DNA of 64,000 nucleotides from Bacillus sp. MM2020_4. GTDB lineage: Bacteria > Bacillota > Bacilli > Bacillales > Cytobacillaceae. The DNA lies in assembly GCF_011250555.1 (NCBI RefSeq), contig NZ_JAANMZ010000008.1, positions 41,306 through 105,305 on the forward strand. Direction: 5' to 3'. The position numbers were made by a program, and so were the translations under genes. The notes under the pieces are model-generated. The model searched no databases. It worked only from the letters and a program-made list of their open reading frames with translations, and was not told where the DNA came from. Of the stretch, positions 18,639-26,731 are shown piece after piece (within the stretch, counting starts at the first letter, position 1; each line of letters begins with the position of its first letter).

Positions 18639-19871
18639 ATGGAACGAGTTGTGATTACAGGAATGGGAGTTGTCTCGCCTTTAGGAAACAATGTTGAAGA
18701 ATTTTGGAGGAATTTAGTCGAAGGTAAGTCTGGCATTTCTTTCATAAATACATTTGACATAAGTAAACATAAAACAAAAATTGCTGGATTCATTAAGGAT
18801 TTCAATGCTGAGGACATGCTTGGTCAGAAGGATGCAAGGCGTATGGATAGATTTTGTCAATTTGCTCTAGTTGCAGCTGAACAAGCATGGAACGATTCCA
18901 ATCTGAACATTAAGGAAATCGATTTAGAGCGTCTTAGTGTATATATTGGTTCGGGAATAGGTGGAATTGAGACTTTGATGCAAAATATTGATGTACTTAG
19001 AGAAAGAGGACCACAAAGGGTAAGTCCAACAATGGTGCCTTCGATGATGGCTAATGCTGCTTCAGCACAAATCAGTATCAAATGGGGGGCATTGGGACCT
19101 TCTATGGCACCCGTATCCGCCTGTGCAATTGGAAATACAGCTATTGGAGAGGCTTTTAGAATTATTCGGTATGGTACCGCTGATGTAGCATTTGCTGGAG
19201 GGGCTGAGGCAGCTATAACAGAATTGTCTCTAGCCAGTTTTGGGAATGCAAAAGCGTTGTCTTCGAGGAATGATGAGCCAGGTGCTGCTAGTCGTCCTTT
19301 TGATGGAGGTAGAGATGGATTTGTCATGTCTGAAGGTGCAGGAATTTTAATACTAGAATCTTTAACACATGCTTTACGAAGAAATGCACGAATTTATGCC
19401 GAGGTAATTGGATATGGGGCTAGTTCTGACGCATATCATATGGTTTCTCCCCATCCAGAAGGTAAGGGAGCCTATCTTGCCATGAAAATGGCTTTAAAAG
19501 ATGCGTCCATTTCTACTGATGATGTCGATGTAATTAGTGCTCATGCGACTAGCACAGAGGTAGGTGACATTTCTGAAACAAATGCTATTAAAAAATTATT
19601 TGGCGAACAAGCATACAAGATACCAGTTACGGCAAATAAGTCGATGACAGGACATTTATTAGGAGCAGCTGGTGGGGTTGAAGCCATTGCATTAGCAAAA
19701 AGTCTCCAGGAGGGCATCATTCCGCCTACTATTAACTTAGAACACCCCGATCCATTATGTGATTTAGATTATGTAGCGAACGTAGCCCGACAAACAAATC
19801 TCAAAATAGGGATTTCCAATTCATTTGGGTTTGGTGGGCATAATGCAGTAATCGCTTTGAAAAAGTATTAA
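18639..19871 (+). CDS. fabF: 3-oxoacyl-ACP synthase II (FabF)
   Basis: A 410-residue thiolase-fold condensing enzyme that extends acyl-ACP with malonyl-ACP. The catalytic triad is complete: Cys-162 in VSACAIGNTAIGEA, His-302 in SAHATSTEVGD and His-339 in KSMTGHLLGAAGG. No fabH, fabD or acpP is adjacent, so it is a stand-alone and probably secondary FabF. The residue before Cys differs slightly from the usual TACATG pattern (here SACAIG), which may change acyl preference. Divergent from the MmyB-type regulator, 121 bp between starts. Confidence 0.92.
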   Translation: MERVVITGMGVVSPLGNNVEEFWRNLVEGKSGISFINTFDISKHKTKIAGFIKDFNAEDMLGQKDARRMDRFCQFALVAAEQAWNDSNLNIKEIDLERLSVYIGSGIGGIETLMQNIDVLRERGPQRVSPTMVPSMMANAASAQISIKWGALGPSMAPVSACAIGNTAIGEAFRIIRYGTADVAFAGGAEAAITELSLASFGNAKALSSRNDEPGAASRPFDGGRDGFVMSEGAGILILESLTHALRRNARIYAEVIGYGASSDAYHMVSPHPEGKGAYLAMKMALKDASISTDDVDVISAHATSTEVGDISETNAIKKLFGEQAYKIPVTANKSMTGHLLGAAGGVEAIALAKSLQEGIIPPTINLEHPDPLCDLDYVANVARQTNLKIGISNSFGFGGHNAVIALKKY

Positions 19872-19942
19872 TGGTGAAAATAGACTTATTAGAAAGAAAT
19901 GAACTTACTATCGGGTTACTTTTCTTCAATAAGAATATAAAT

Positions 19943-19976
19943 AAAAAAGCATTCAGGAAAATTCCCTAAATGCTTT
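19943..19976. terminator. Hairpin between fabF and ywbE
   Basis: AAAGCATTCAGG pairs with CCTAAATGCTTT with one mismatch. In the minus direction it is followed by TTTTTTAT, so it best serves the ywbE transcript. Confidence 0.65.
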
Positions 19977-19986
19977 CGTCAAACTT

Positions 19987-20184
19987 TTAATTGGGGTGAA
20001 TTTTCTGAACGCGCCCAATCTGGCCATCTGCTAGCCTTACTTTGATGCCATGGGGATGGGTGCTTGAATTGGTAAGGATATCTTTTACGATTCCTCTAGT
20101 AAGCTTTCCTGTTCTTTGGTCCTTTTTTAAAACAATATCAACTGTCAGGCCCGGGACTATGTCTTTCCGATTTTGCCCGTTCAT
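19987..20184 (-). CDS. ywbE: YwbE family protein
   Basis: A 65-residue basic protein (IVPGLTVDIVLKKDQRTGK, then GIVKDILTNSSTHPHGIKV) that matches the conserved YwbE family of small KOW/SH3-like proteins. Function is unknown; the fold suggests RNA or ribosome contact. The stop codon of the upstream gene overlaps its ATG (TAATG), so translation is probably coupled. Confidence 0.88.
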   Translation of the reverse strand: MNGQNRKDIVPGLTVDIVLKKDQRTGKLTRGIVKDILTNSSTHPHGIKVRLADGQIGRVQKIHPN

Positions 20185-20378
20185 TAGGTACCCATTTTTC
20201 TGCGGGTATTGCTTGGTTTCTTTGTTTGCTGGCTCTTCAACTTTTTAGTTGAAAGGTTGGCATTCGTATTTCCATTACTAGAGGAGGCTTGATTCTTTTT
20301 GTTTGCTAATTGCTGCTTCATTGCCTCTTGCAAGCTGATTTTCTTCTTTCCCTCTTCGGGTTGATGATTCTCAGTCAT
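20184..20378 (-). CDS. Small disordered basic protein upstream of ywbE
   Basis: A 64-residue protein rich in Lys, Gln, Ser and Asn, starting MTENHQPEEGKKKISLQEAM and ending RRKMGT. It has a strong RBS (AAAAGGAGAT) and overlaps ywbE by one base, so the two form an operon. No family is recognised. Confidence 0.6.
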   Translation of the reverse strand: MTENHQPEEGKKKISLQEAMKQQLANKKNQASSSNGNTNANLSTKKLKSQQTKKPSNTRRKMGT

Positions 20379-20459
20379 AGAAAATATCTCCTTTTATTGA
20401 ATATGATAGTTCATTTAGTATAAACTATTTTCTGGATAAGATAAAGAAGAGGTGATGGA

Positions 20460-20642
20460 ATGGCTACTGCAAAAGTTGGTGATATTATTTCCTTTCAGCG
20501 GGAAGGGAATTCCTTTGAAGGTGAGGTTTCTGCCATTAGGGAAAATTCTGTAATTGTTCAATACGGTTTTTCAAAGGATAAAGGCGAACCATTAATAACC
20601 ATTGTGAATCATAAAAATTACAAAATCAAAAATTCGAAGTAA
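20460..20642 (+). CDS. ykvS: YkvS family protein (DUF2187)
   Basis: A 60-residue protein of the DUF2187/YkvS family: KVGDIISFQREGNSFEGEVSA followed by ENSVIVQYGF, a compact SH3-like beta barrel. Function unknown. Divergent from the ywbE pair. RBS AAGAGGTG. Confidence 0.85.
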   Translation: MATAKVGDIISFQREGNSFEGEVSAIRENSVIVQYGFSKDKGEPLITIVNHKNYKIKNSK

Positions 20643-20650
20643 AAAAATTA

Positions 20651-20679
20651 TTGTCACAAATTAATTGTCATGATAGTAT
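20651..20679 (+). promoter_or_regulatory. SigA-type promoter of the PyrR-type leader
   Basis: TTGTCA (20651-20656), a 17-bp spacer and TAGTAT (20674-20679) predict transcription start near 20686, just before the first PyrR-like loop. Confidence 0.45.
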
Positions 20680-20694
20680 TAGTAAAAATATATT

Positions 20695-20852
20695 CCCTTT
20701 AATCTGGTCCTGAGAGACCAAAAAGGCGAAAGTAACTTCGTATATTCTGTTCTTATATGATGCCCTTTTGTCCTTTGGATGAAAGGGCGTCTTATTTTGT
20801 CAAAGTATCTTTTAATCATAGTCCAGAGAGGCTTGGAAGGAGACGTCAAAAA
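20695..20852 (+). ncRNA. PyrR-type leader with two binding loops, attenuator and sequestered RBS
   Basis: Loop 1: upper stem TGGTC/GACCA (20705-20709, 20716-20720) around hexaloop CTGAGA, lower stem CCTTT/AAAGG (20696-20700, 20722-20726). Loop 2: AGTC/GGCT around hexaloop CAGAGA (20824-20829), an exact match to the PyrR site consensus ARUCCNGNGAGGYU. Between them is a terminator: GATGCCCTTT (20759-20768) pairs perfectly with AAAGGGCGTC (20782-20791), then TTATTTT. The 3' arm of loop 1 can pair with the 5' arm of the terminator, giving an antiterminator. The lower stem of loop 2 (TCTTTT at 20808-20813 with GGAAGGA at 20835-20841) covers the ribosome binding site. Uridine-nucleotide repression is inferred from this layout. 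Confidence 0.75.
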
Positions 20853-22079
20853 GTGAATTATCAGAGAAAAACAGTAGTGGCTTCAGTCGCAGGTTTAACC
20901 CTAGAGGGAATGGACATCATGTTTATTTCTTTTGCTATGTCCCTCATTATCGCAGAATTTCATATTGATTTAGCAACGGGTGGGCTTATTTCTTCTATTA
21001 CCAACATAGGGATGCTCGTTGGAGGAATAATTTTCGGAATTCTAGCAGACAAGTTTGGAAGAGTGAAGATCTTTACTTATACGATAATTTTGTTTGCTAT
21101 CGGTACGGCACTAACCGGACTGGCGACAAATATTGAACAAATATACCTATTTCGATTTATTGCTGGTCTAGGAGCAGGAGGAGAATATGGAATCGGCATG
21201 GCACTGGTCGCAGAGGCATGGCCAAAGAATAAGCAGGGACGTGCTTCATCATATGTTAGTATCGGGGCTCAATATGGGGTGATTCTTGCCGCACTACTTA
21301 GCGCTATCCTACTTCCGGCATGGGGTTGGAGAGGATTGTTCCTTGTCGGAGTGCTTCCGGTTATCTATGCCTTTATTGTGCGGAAGAATTTAGCCGAATC
21401 CCCGGAATGGCTAACTTCGAAAAAAGTGAAAAAGCTTGTGCCAAAGCAAGGAAATTTAAAGCAATTATTTGCAACAAAAAGGATTGCTTTAACAACAGTG
21501 GCATTAGCTATAATGGCGAGTGTTCAAATTGCCGGCTATAATGGACTGATGATTTGGCTGCCATCAATGCTGCAAAAATCACAAGGTTTATCAGTTTCAA
21601 GTTCTGCACTTTGGACGATAAGTACTGCAGTAGGAATGATTGCAGGAATGCTGACATTTGGGCAATTCATGGATCGACTGGGGATGAAGAAGGCATACGG
21701 AATTTTCTTATTTGCCTCAGCAGTGTCGGTTTTCCTCTATTCCTATGCATCCGGCAGTACAGGCCTTTTAGTTGGCGGCGCTATCGTCGGATTCTTTTCA
21801 AATGGAATGTTTGCTGGATATGGTGCATTAATCAGTAATTACTTTCCAGTTGAGGTTCGCAGTACGGCTACTAATACGATATTCAACTTTGGTCGAGCAG
21901 TAGGAGGCCTATCTCCAATTTTAGTTGGTTTCATATTACAGCATGCTACGGTCACTGTTGCAATGAGTTACCTTGCTTTACTTTATTGTTTATCGTTTAT
22001 GGCATTGATTAGTTTAGGAAAAGGCCGGACTGGTCGCGAGCATAAGGCCATTTATTCCTCTACTAAAGCTGTATCATGA
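20853..22079 (+). CDS. MFS transporter under PyrR-type leader control (possible pyrimidine-related carrier)
   Basis: A 408-residue major facilitator with 12 membrane segments. Motif A is GILADKFGRVKI near residue 69, and the sugar/aromatic-acid-like motif RFIAGLGAGGEYGIGMALVAEAWP is near residues 106-129. This resembles AAHS/SHS-type acid carriers. Start GTG at 20853 has GGAAGGAG ten bases upstream. The longer frame back to 20757 begins inside the attenuator hairpin and is not the start. The PyrR-type leader suggests a pyrimidine, orotate or precursor substrate, which is inference. Confidence 0.8.
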   Translation: MNYQRKTVVASVAGLTLEGMDIMFISFAMSLIIAEFHIDLATGGLISSITNIGMLVGGIIFGILADKFGRVKIFTYTIILFAIGTALTGLATNIEQIYLFRFIAGLGAGGEYGIGMALVAEAWPKNKQGRASSYVSIGAQYGVILAALLSAILLPAWGWRGLFLVGVLPVIYAFIVRKNLAESPEWLTSKKVKKLVPKQGNLKQLFATKRIALTTVALAIMASVQIAGYNGLMIWLPSMLQKSQGLSVSSSALWTISTAVGMIAGMLTFGQFMDRLGMKKAYGIFLFASAVSVFLYSYASGSTGLLVGGAIVGFFSNGMFAGYGALISNYFPVEVRSTATNTIFNFGRAVGGLSPILVGFILQHATVTVAMSYLALLYCLSFMALISLGKGRTGREHKAIYSSTKAVS

Positions 22080-22088
22080 ATATACAAA

Positions 22089-22136
22089 GAGTGACTGGTG
22101 CTTTCCTATTTGGAAGGTCCCAGTCACTTTTTTTTA
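22089..22136. terminator. Terminator between convergent MFS genes
   Basis: AGTGACTGG (22090-22098) pairs with CC-AGTCACT (22119-22128) and is followed by nine T. Confidence 0.8.
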
Positions 22137-23404
22137 AAAAGACCTTTCTCTCGGCTGATCACGGGCAGGTTTTCCCTAATAAAAATTACACCCATCAAGC
22201 CAATAAGGGAGAAGACCACTGGTATGAAGAAGCTGTAGTAATATCCCACACCAATACTGTTTGGCGTGGCAGGGAAACGGTCTAGTACCATTCCAAAAAT
22301 ACTCGGCAACAGGACGGCACTTAAAAAACCCCCAGTATTTGCAAACCCCGAGACAACTCCTGAATCTCTATTTGGAAAGGATTGGCGGACGATGGCAAAG
22401 GTTAAAGCACTTGCCCCATAACCACAGCCAATGATAAAAAATAGTATATGCAGCATCAAAAGTGGCGGCTTCCCATTAAACAAAATAAAGGCGGCCCAAC
22501 ACAATAAAATGGTGAGATGAACCATTACATATGGCCGTTTTATCGTTGCCAACACACTTGAGATCCAACTCGTTAACGGAGCTCCTATAAGGGCCCCGAT
22601 GAGCCCAATCATAATAAGCTGACTTGCATCCGACCGAGTCATACCATATACATGGATTCCATAAGGAACAGCCCACGAACCGATAAATCCTACATATGCA
22701 CCGACAACTCCAAAATGACAAAGGAATAAGGCCCATGCCTGCCGATTGGAAAATATGCGGCGCAGTAAAATCAGTGTTTTTTCCCGTTCTATCTCATTTT
22801 TTTTAGTTATTGTTTTGCTTGGGGGTATTTGCTTTGACTTTTGAATCAGTACAAAATAGAGGAGAATTCCGCAAAGACATAACATCATTCCCACTGAAAA
22901 AAACGCTGTTCTCCATCCCAATAAATCAATCCATGCTGAAAAAGGAACGGTTGCCAGCAAGAATCCTAGACTTCCGGTCATTCCCGCTAGCCCAATTAAT
23001 CTGACAAACTCCTTTACTCTAAACCATTGACTCAAAATTAACACAAGATTAACCCAGATTGTTGCATCCCCAATCCCCGTTAGAAATCTGGCGAGAAAAA
23101 GGAAAAATTCATTCGTACCAAGACTATAAAGTATTGTCCCTATTCCAGTCAGTATTGCCCCTAAAATAAGAAAAAGATTGGGACCGTACCGATCTGCTAG
23201 GATTCCAAAGGGAATCTGCAGACAAGTGTAGGCAAAAAATTGCATACTTGTCAGTAACCCGATGGTGGATGCAGTTACATGAAAATCCTTCATAACCTGG
23301 TCAGTAATTAATCCAGGTGCTGTTCTTTGGCTTGCCATTAAAAAGTATGTAAACAATACAGAAGCAAAAACAACCCATCTAAATCCGCTATTTTGTTTGT
23401 CCAT
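22124..23404 (-). CDS. MFS transporter
   Basis: A 426-residue, 12-helix major facilitator with motif A GILADRYGPNLF near residue 66 and RFLTGIGDATIWVN near residue 110. A long cytoplasmic loop (about residues 192-215, Lys-rich) lies between helices 6 and 7. It resembles organophosphate/anion:cation symporter-type carriers, but the substrate is not identifiable. Start has AGGAG eight bases upstream. The 3' end runs into the terminator shared with the convergent MFS gene. Confidence 0.85.
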   Translation of the reverse strand: MDKQNSGFRWVVFASVLFTYFLMASQRTAPGLITDQVMKDFHVTASTIGLLTSMQFFAYTCLQIPFGILADRYGPNLFLILGAILTGIGTILYSLGTNEFFLFLARFLTGIGDATIWVNLVLILSQWFRVKEFVRLIGLAGMTGSLGFLLATVPFSAWIDLLGWRTAFFSVGMMLCLCGILLYFVLIQKSKQIPPSKTITKKNEIEREKTLILLRRIFSNRQAWALFLCHFGVVGAYVGFIGSWAVPYGIHVYGMTRSDASQLIMIGLIGALIGAPLTSWISSVLATIKRPYVMVHLTILLCWAAFILFNGKPPLLMLHILFFIIGCGYGASALTFAIVRQSFPNRDSGVVSGFANTGGFLSAVLLPSIFGMVLDRFPATPNSIGVGYYYSFFIPVVFSLIGLMGVIFIRENLPVISREKGLFKKK

Positions 23405-23527
23405 TGATATATACTCCTGTCAGTATTTTACTTTTATGTATATGGAGTTCAATGTAAGCGTAGAAATGCCATACTTAAAATAATCCTTCTGAAAATTTTT
23501 TCGATAAATACTGGAAATTAATTAAGT

Positions 23528-23568
23528 GCTGTTATATAATTACAATTAATTAATAACGCTGTTATATA
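23528..23568. repeat. Direct repeat GCTGTTATATA x2 (30-bp period)
   Basis: GCTGTTATATA occurs at 23528-23538 and 23558-23568, exactly 30 bp apart (about three helical turns). The second copy extends into the palindrome GTTATATAAC. It lies 50-90 bp upstream of the next gene, fitting a tandem operator. Confidence 0.5.
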
Positions 23569-23615
23569 ACATATGAAGCAATAATAAATTAATGTAGAAA
23601 AGGGGATTGATGAAA

Positions 23616-23939
23616 ATGAATAAAATCGACTCAATTGCACGTAGAATACTAGGTTGGAAGTTAAATAGATGGGATCGTTGGTTTGACTATGAAAAGGGAG
23701 TCTTTATTCATGAATCTGATTTTCAGCCGGAGGACAATATTGACCATGCGATGCTAATTGTGGAGCGATTAAAGGAGTTAGGATTTACCTATACAATAAA
23801 GGATTTTTCCAAGATTTGCTTTAATGACATTTGTGCATCTGGTGAGACGCTGGCTCAAGCGATTACGAATGCCGCTTACTCAATCGTTGAACTAAGTTCC
23901 ATTCCGGATAACACAAGAATTGCACAGAAATTATGCTAA
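23616..23939 (+). CDS. BC1872-like protein with phage ABA sandwich domain
   Basis: A 107-residue protein. It has the N-terminal ARRILGWKLNRWDRWFDYEKG segment followed by FQPEDNIDHAMLIVERLKELG, and ends with SGETLAQAITNAAYSI. This matches the small BC1872/phage ABA-sandwich family seen in Bacillus phages and scattered on chromosomes. The start at 23616 is favoured over 23610 and a TTG at 23607 because AGGGGA lies at 23601-23606. No other phage gene is nearby, so it may be a phage relic (morphogenetic or regulatory role unknown). Followed by a very strong terminator. Confidence 0.65.
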   Translation: MNKIDSIARRILGWKLNRWDRWFDYEKGVFIHESDFQPEDNIDHAMLIVERLKELGFTYTIKDFSKICFNDICASGETLAQAITNAAYSIVELSSIPDNTRIAQKLC

Positions 23940-23959
23940 ACCTATTTCATTTATTTGAA

Positions 23960-23998
23960 CATGAAGCTGTCGAGAATTTCTCGACAGCTTCATGTTTT
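23960..23998 (+). terminator. Strong terminator after ABA-sandwich gene
   Basis: A perfect 16-bp stem (arms 23960-23975 and 23979-23994) with a 3-nt loop, followed by TTTT. Confidence 0.8.
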
Positions 23999-24101
23999 GA
24001 TTGGATTGAAAATTGCCATGGAATAAAATGTGTCAAGCAGGTTCTATTTATTGGTTACATATTTATTTATTCGTTTTATAATAGTTTAAAGGAGTTTTTT
24101 T

Positions 24102-25376
24102 ATGAATCCAGTACAATTGATCCAATCCCTAATGAATGTTGAAAATGTACAAAAAGCAACTTTGCTATCTTTGAAACCAGGGCAAATGTTTTATGGCAGA
24201 GTGGAGAAATTTCTTCCAAATGAGACTGCGATTGTTCAGATTGGTAGTACAAGAGTGGTGGCTCAAATTAAGGCTTCATTAAATGAAGATAGGTACATAT
24301 TTGAGGTTTTGCAAAGTGAAGAAGGCCGTATTCAACTGAAAGTAGTAGAAGATAAAGGGCCTGGCATTCCGGTGAAAGCATTGTGCGAACAATTTCATCT
24401 GCCCAACACAAAGCAAAATCAGCAATTATTGCAGTATTTTTTAGCAGAAGAAGTCCCATTTACAAATGAACAGTTAAGGACTGCTTCGGTTTGGATAAAC
24501 AGTGTCGCTGATACGAAAGAACTAACCGCCCTTGAATGGATGATCAAAAAAGAATTGCCCTTTACAAGACAAACCTTTCAATCGTTAATTGCGATACAAG
24601 AAACGGAATCGTTTACCAGTCAACTAGAAAAAGCCCGGATTTTTTTAGGAACTGGGAGATTTTTAACCTATGAGAAAGTGGAATCATTAAAACAAATGCT
24701 GGAAAGTTTTCAAATAAGTTATACAATGGATGAACTAAGTAGCGGTAATGAAGTAAAACAAATGCTGCAAACGATGAGTCGCACGTTAGGTTTAGACTAT
24801 GAAAATGAAGTAGAGTTATGGTCAAAAGACCTAAAGAGATCTATAGACCCACTTCGATCATTAAAACCTCTCTTAATGAGTGCCATTGCGGAACTCGGCA
24901 CAGAAGGAAAGGAATTAGAGCCTCTGTTACATCGATTAACAGGTTTGCAACTAATCTCACAAGACTTAACAGGGCCGATGCAGCAATTGGTGATGCAATT
25001 CCCATTAACGCTTAATGAGAGACAAACGGATGTAACCATCCAATGGAAGGGCCATAAAACAAAGAATGGCCAAATTGATTCTGACCATTGCCGAATCTTA
25101 TTTTACTTAGATTTGGAAAGTTTAAAAGAAACGGTAATCGACATGCAGGTGCAAAATCGGGTGGTTCATATTTGTGTTATTAACAATTCAGACGAATTAG
25201 CATTACTTATTCCAACTTTAACTCCAACTTTAAAGGAAAAGCTCGAACATGTCGGCTATAAGCTTTCGTTTATACAGGTGGTTCCGCCTAATGGTAAAGG
25301 GAAGACAGGGAAAATACAGATGAATCCCACCTTATTATCAAGGGATTTTTCAAAAAGGGTAGATGTAAAAGTATGA
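24102..25376 (+). CDS. ylqG: YlqG-like protein (FliK-related)
   Basis: A 424-residue soluble protein. The N-terminal half has KPGQMFYGRVEKFLPNETAIVQIG (residues 25-48). The C-terminal region (about 300-400) has WKGHKTKNGQIDSDHCRILFYLDLESLKE, reminiscent of the flagellar hook-length control domain of FliK. It is followed with a 4-bp ATGA overlap by the FlhB-like ylqH. In B. subtilis the same pair sits outside the flagellar operon. RBS AAAGGAG. A role beside flagellar or other type III export is inferred. Confidence 0.8.
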   Translation: MNPVQLIQSLMNVENVQKATLLSLKPGQMFYGRVEKFLPNETAIVQIGSTRVVAQIKASLNEDRYIFEVLQSEEGRIQLKVVEDKGPGIPVKALCEQFHLPNTKQNQQLLQYFLAEEVPFTNEQLRTASVWINSVADTKELTALEWMIKKELPFTRQTFQSLIAIQETESFTSQLEKARIFLGTGRFLTYEKVESLKQMLESFQISYTMDELSSGNEVKQMLQTMSRTLGLDYENEVELWSKDLKRSIDPLRSLKPLLMSAIAELGTEGKELEPLLHRLTGLQLISQDLTGPMQQLVMQFPLTLNERQTDVTIQWKGHKTKNGQIDSDHCRILFYLDLESLKETVIDMQVQNRVVHICVINNSDELALLIPTLTPTLKEKLEHVGYKLSFIQVVPPNGKGKTGKIQMNPTLLSRDFSKRVDVKV

Positions 25377-25657
25377 GTCAAAAAACAAAACGAATGCAAG
25401 CTGTTGCCTTAACCTATAATGCGGTCCAACAAGCGGCTCCAAAAGTGGTGGCCAAAGGCGCGGGACATGTGGCAAATTCAATCATTGAAAAAGCAAAAGA
25501 ACATCAGGTTCCGATCCAGGAGGATCCATCCTTAGTGGAGTTATTAAGTCAACTGCAATTAAATGAAACAATTCCGGAAGAATTGTATAATGCTGTTGCA
25601 GAAGTGTTTGCCTTTATCTATCAAGTGGACCGACATCATGCGAATCAAAAAACATAA
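25373..25657 (+). CDS. ylqH: FlhB-like cytosolic domain protein YlqH
   Basis: A 94-residue stand-alone homologue of the C-terminal cytosolic part of FlhB. AVALTYNAVQQAAPKVVAKG replaces the FlhB autocleavage region, followed by IIEKAKEHQVPIQEDPSLVELLSQL and VAEVFAFIYQVD. The NPTH autocleavage motif of true FlhB is missing. It overlaps ylqG by 4 bp. It may compete with or substitute for the FlhB tail in substrate-specificity switching. Confidence 0.88.
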   Translation: MSQKTKRMQAVALTYNAVQQAAPKVVAKGAGHVANSIIEKAKEHQVPIQEDPSLVELLSQLQLNETIPEELYNAVAEVFAFIYQVDRHHANQKT

Positions 25658-25725
25658 TTCTACTGCAATCAGCTTGATCCTACTGGTCTAATAAGGTAAA
25701 GTGGTGGTGGCAGGAGGGAATAAGC

Positions 25726-26595
25726 TTGGAATTTAAACCTAGAGCAATATTTTTAGATATGGATGGGACGATACTAAACCATCAAAATGTGGTAAGTATA
25801 CATACAAAGGAAATAATAGATGCATTACGGATACAAGGATATTATGTTTTTATAGCAACAGGAAGAGCATTTGATGAAATAGAACCAATGGTGCCGCCTG
25901 GATTTCAAGTTGATGGGGTCGTTACGTCAAATGGTATGGCGGGATATGTTGATGGCGAAATCATATTTAAACATACACTCCCGCTTAATTTGGTTGAAAC
26001 TATTATAAAAAAAGCGAGAGAACATATGGTGTACTATGAACTTTTTCCATATGGAACCCCTCGAGTCACGCTAAAGCAAGACCAAGTCTATGTTGAGGAT
26101 GAAATAAGAGACCCTAAACCGGACAGTGTCGGTTTGAATGAGTGGCTATCACGTAAACAGGCACTAAAAGAAGAAATTGCTTGGAAGGATCATTTAGAAG
26201 GAAATGAATACTCCAAATTTTATTTTTTTGCTAGAACAATAGAACATATCAATAGCTGGAAAAAAGTGCTTGAACAATTGAAGAAGGAAATCGATTTTAC
26301 TATGTCAATTTCTTCTGAGCACAATGTTGAGGTGATGGTCGCAAACGTGAACAAAGCAACCGGAGTTCAACAGATGTTAAAACACTTTGGGTTGTCAGTG
26401 CATGAAACGCTGGCTATTGGCGATAGTGATAATGATTTGCCCATGCTGAAACTTGTCAATTATGCAGTCGCGATGAAAAATGCACCTGATCGCATAAAAG
26501 AAATTGCGAATGACGTGACTGATTTCACTTGCGATGAAGACGGGGTATATTATTATCTGAAATCACAATTTGAGTTGTCAACCTCTAATAAGTAA
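25726..26595 (+). CDS. Cof-type HAD superfamily phosphatase
   Basis: A 289-residue HAD-IIB hydrolase starting at TTG (AGGAGGG eight bases upstream). Motif I is FLDMDGTILNHQN (residues 9-21), motif II is IATGRAFDE and motif IV is AIGDSDNDLPML near residue 233. A C2B cap lies between. Predicted to dephosphorylate sugar phosphates or cofactors. It is a second paralogue of the gene at 3524-4351. Confidence 0.87.
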   Translation: MEFKPRAIFLDMDGTILNHQNVVSIHTKEIIDALRIQGYYVFIATGRAFDEIEPMVPPGFQVDGVVTSNGMAGYVDGEIIFKHTLPLNLVETIIKKAREHMVYYELFPYGTPRVTLKQDQVYVEDEIRDPKPDSVGLNEWLSRKQALKEEIAWKDHLEGNEYSKFYFFARTIEHINSWKKVLEQLKKEIDFTMSISSEHNVEVMVANVNKATGVQQMLKHFGLSVHETLAIGDSDNDLPMLKLVNYAVAMKNAPDRIKEIANDVTDFTCDEDGVYYYLKSQFELSTSNK

Positions 26596-26604
26596 AGGAA
26601 AATA

Positions 26605-26667
26605 GGTATCGGGTGCCGGAACCCAGTGAGCTAATGCGTGTGACTAGCTGGGACCAGGTACCGATTC
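26605..26667. repeat. Dispersed GTGCC-type imperfect hairpin, copy 1
   Basis: The left arm holds TCGGGTGCCGGAACCCAG, and the right arm CTGGGACCAGGTACCGA followed by six or more T. Related hairpins occur at 28381, 31106, 39315, 40288 and 46391. It may terminate the upstream HAD gene. Confidence 0.55.
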
Positions 26668-26709
26668 TTTTTTAAAAAAATAAGAAAGCATAAAATTCGA
26701 CTTTGAGAA

Positions 26710-26726
26710 TTGTCTAGCTCCAGCGC
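26710..26726. repeat. Fragment of a common Bacillus intergenic repeat
   Basis: TTGTCTAGCTCCAGCG is the start of an intergenic repeat seen widely in Bacillus genomes (recalled from general knowledge). Only this stub is present, next to the end of the ylbC-like gene. Confidence 0.35.
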
Positions 26727-26731
26727 TTTTC

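Noticed and set aside
20690..20760. Reading GGTCC-GAGAG as part of a ykkC/guanidine-type or TPP riboswitch
   Set aside because: The other conserved blocks of those riboswitches are absent, whereas loop structure, attenuator and a second exact PyrR-type site fit a PyrR leader.
20757..20852. Longer N-terminus for the MFS gene starting at ATG 20757
   Set aside because: This stretch forms the attenuator hairpin and the second PyrR-type loop, lacks an RBS, and encodes a polar sequence atypical for MFS carriers. GTG 20853 has a proper RBS.
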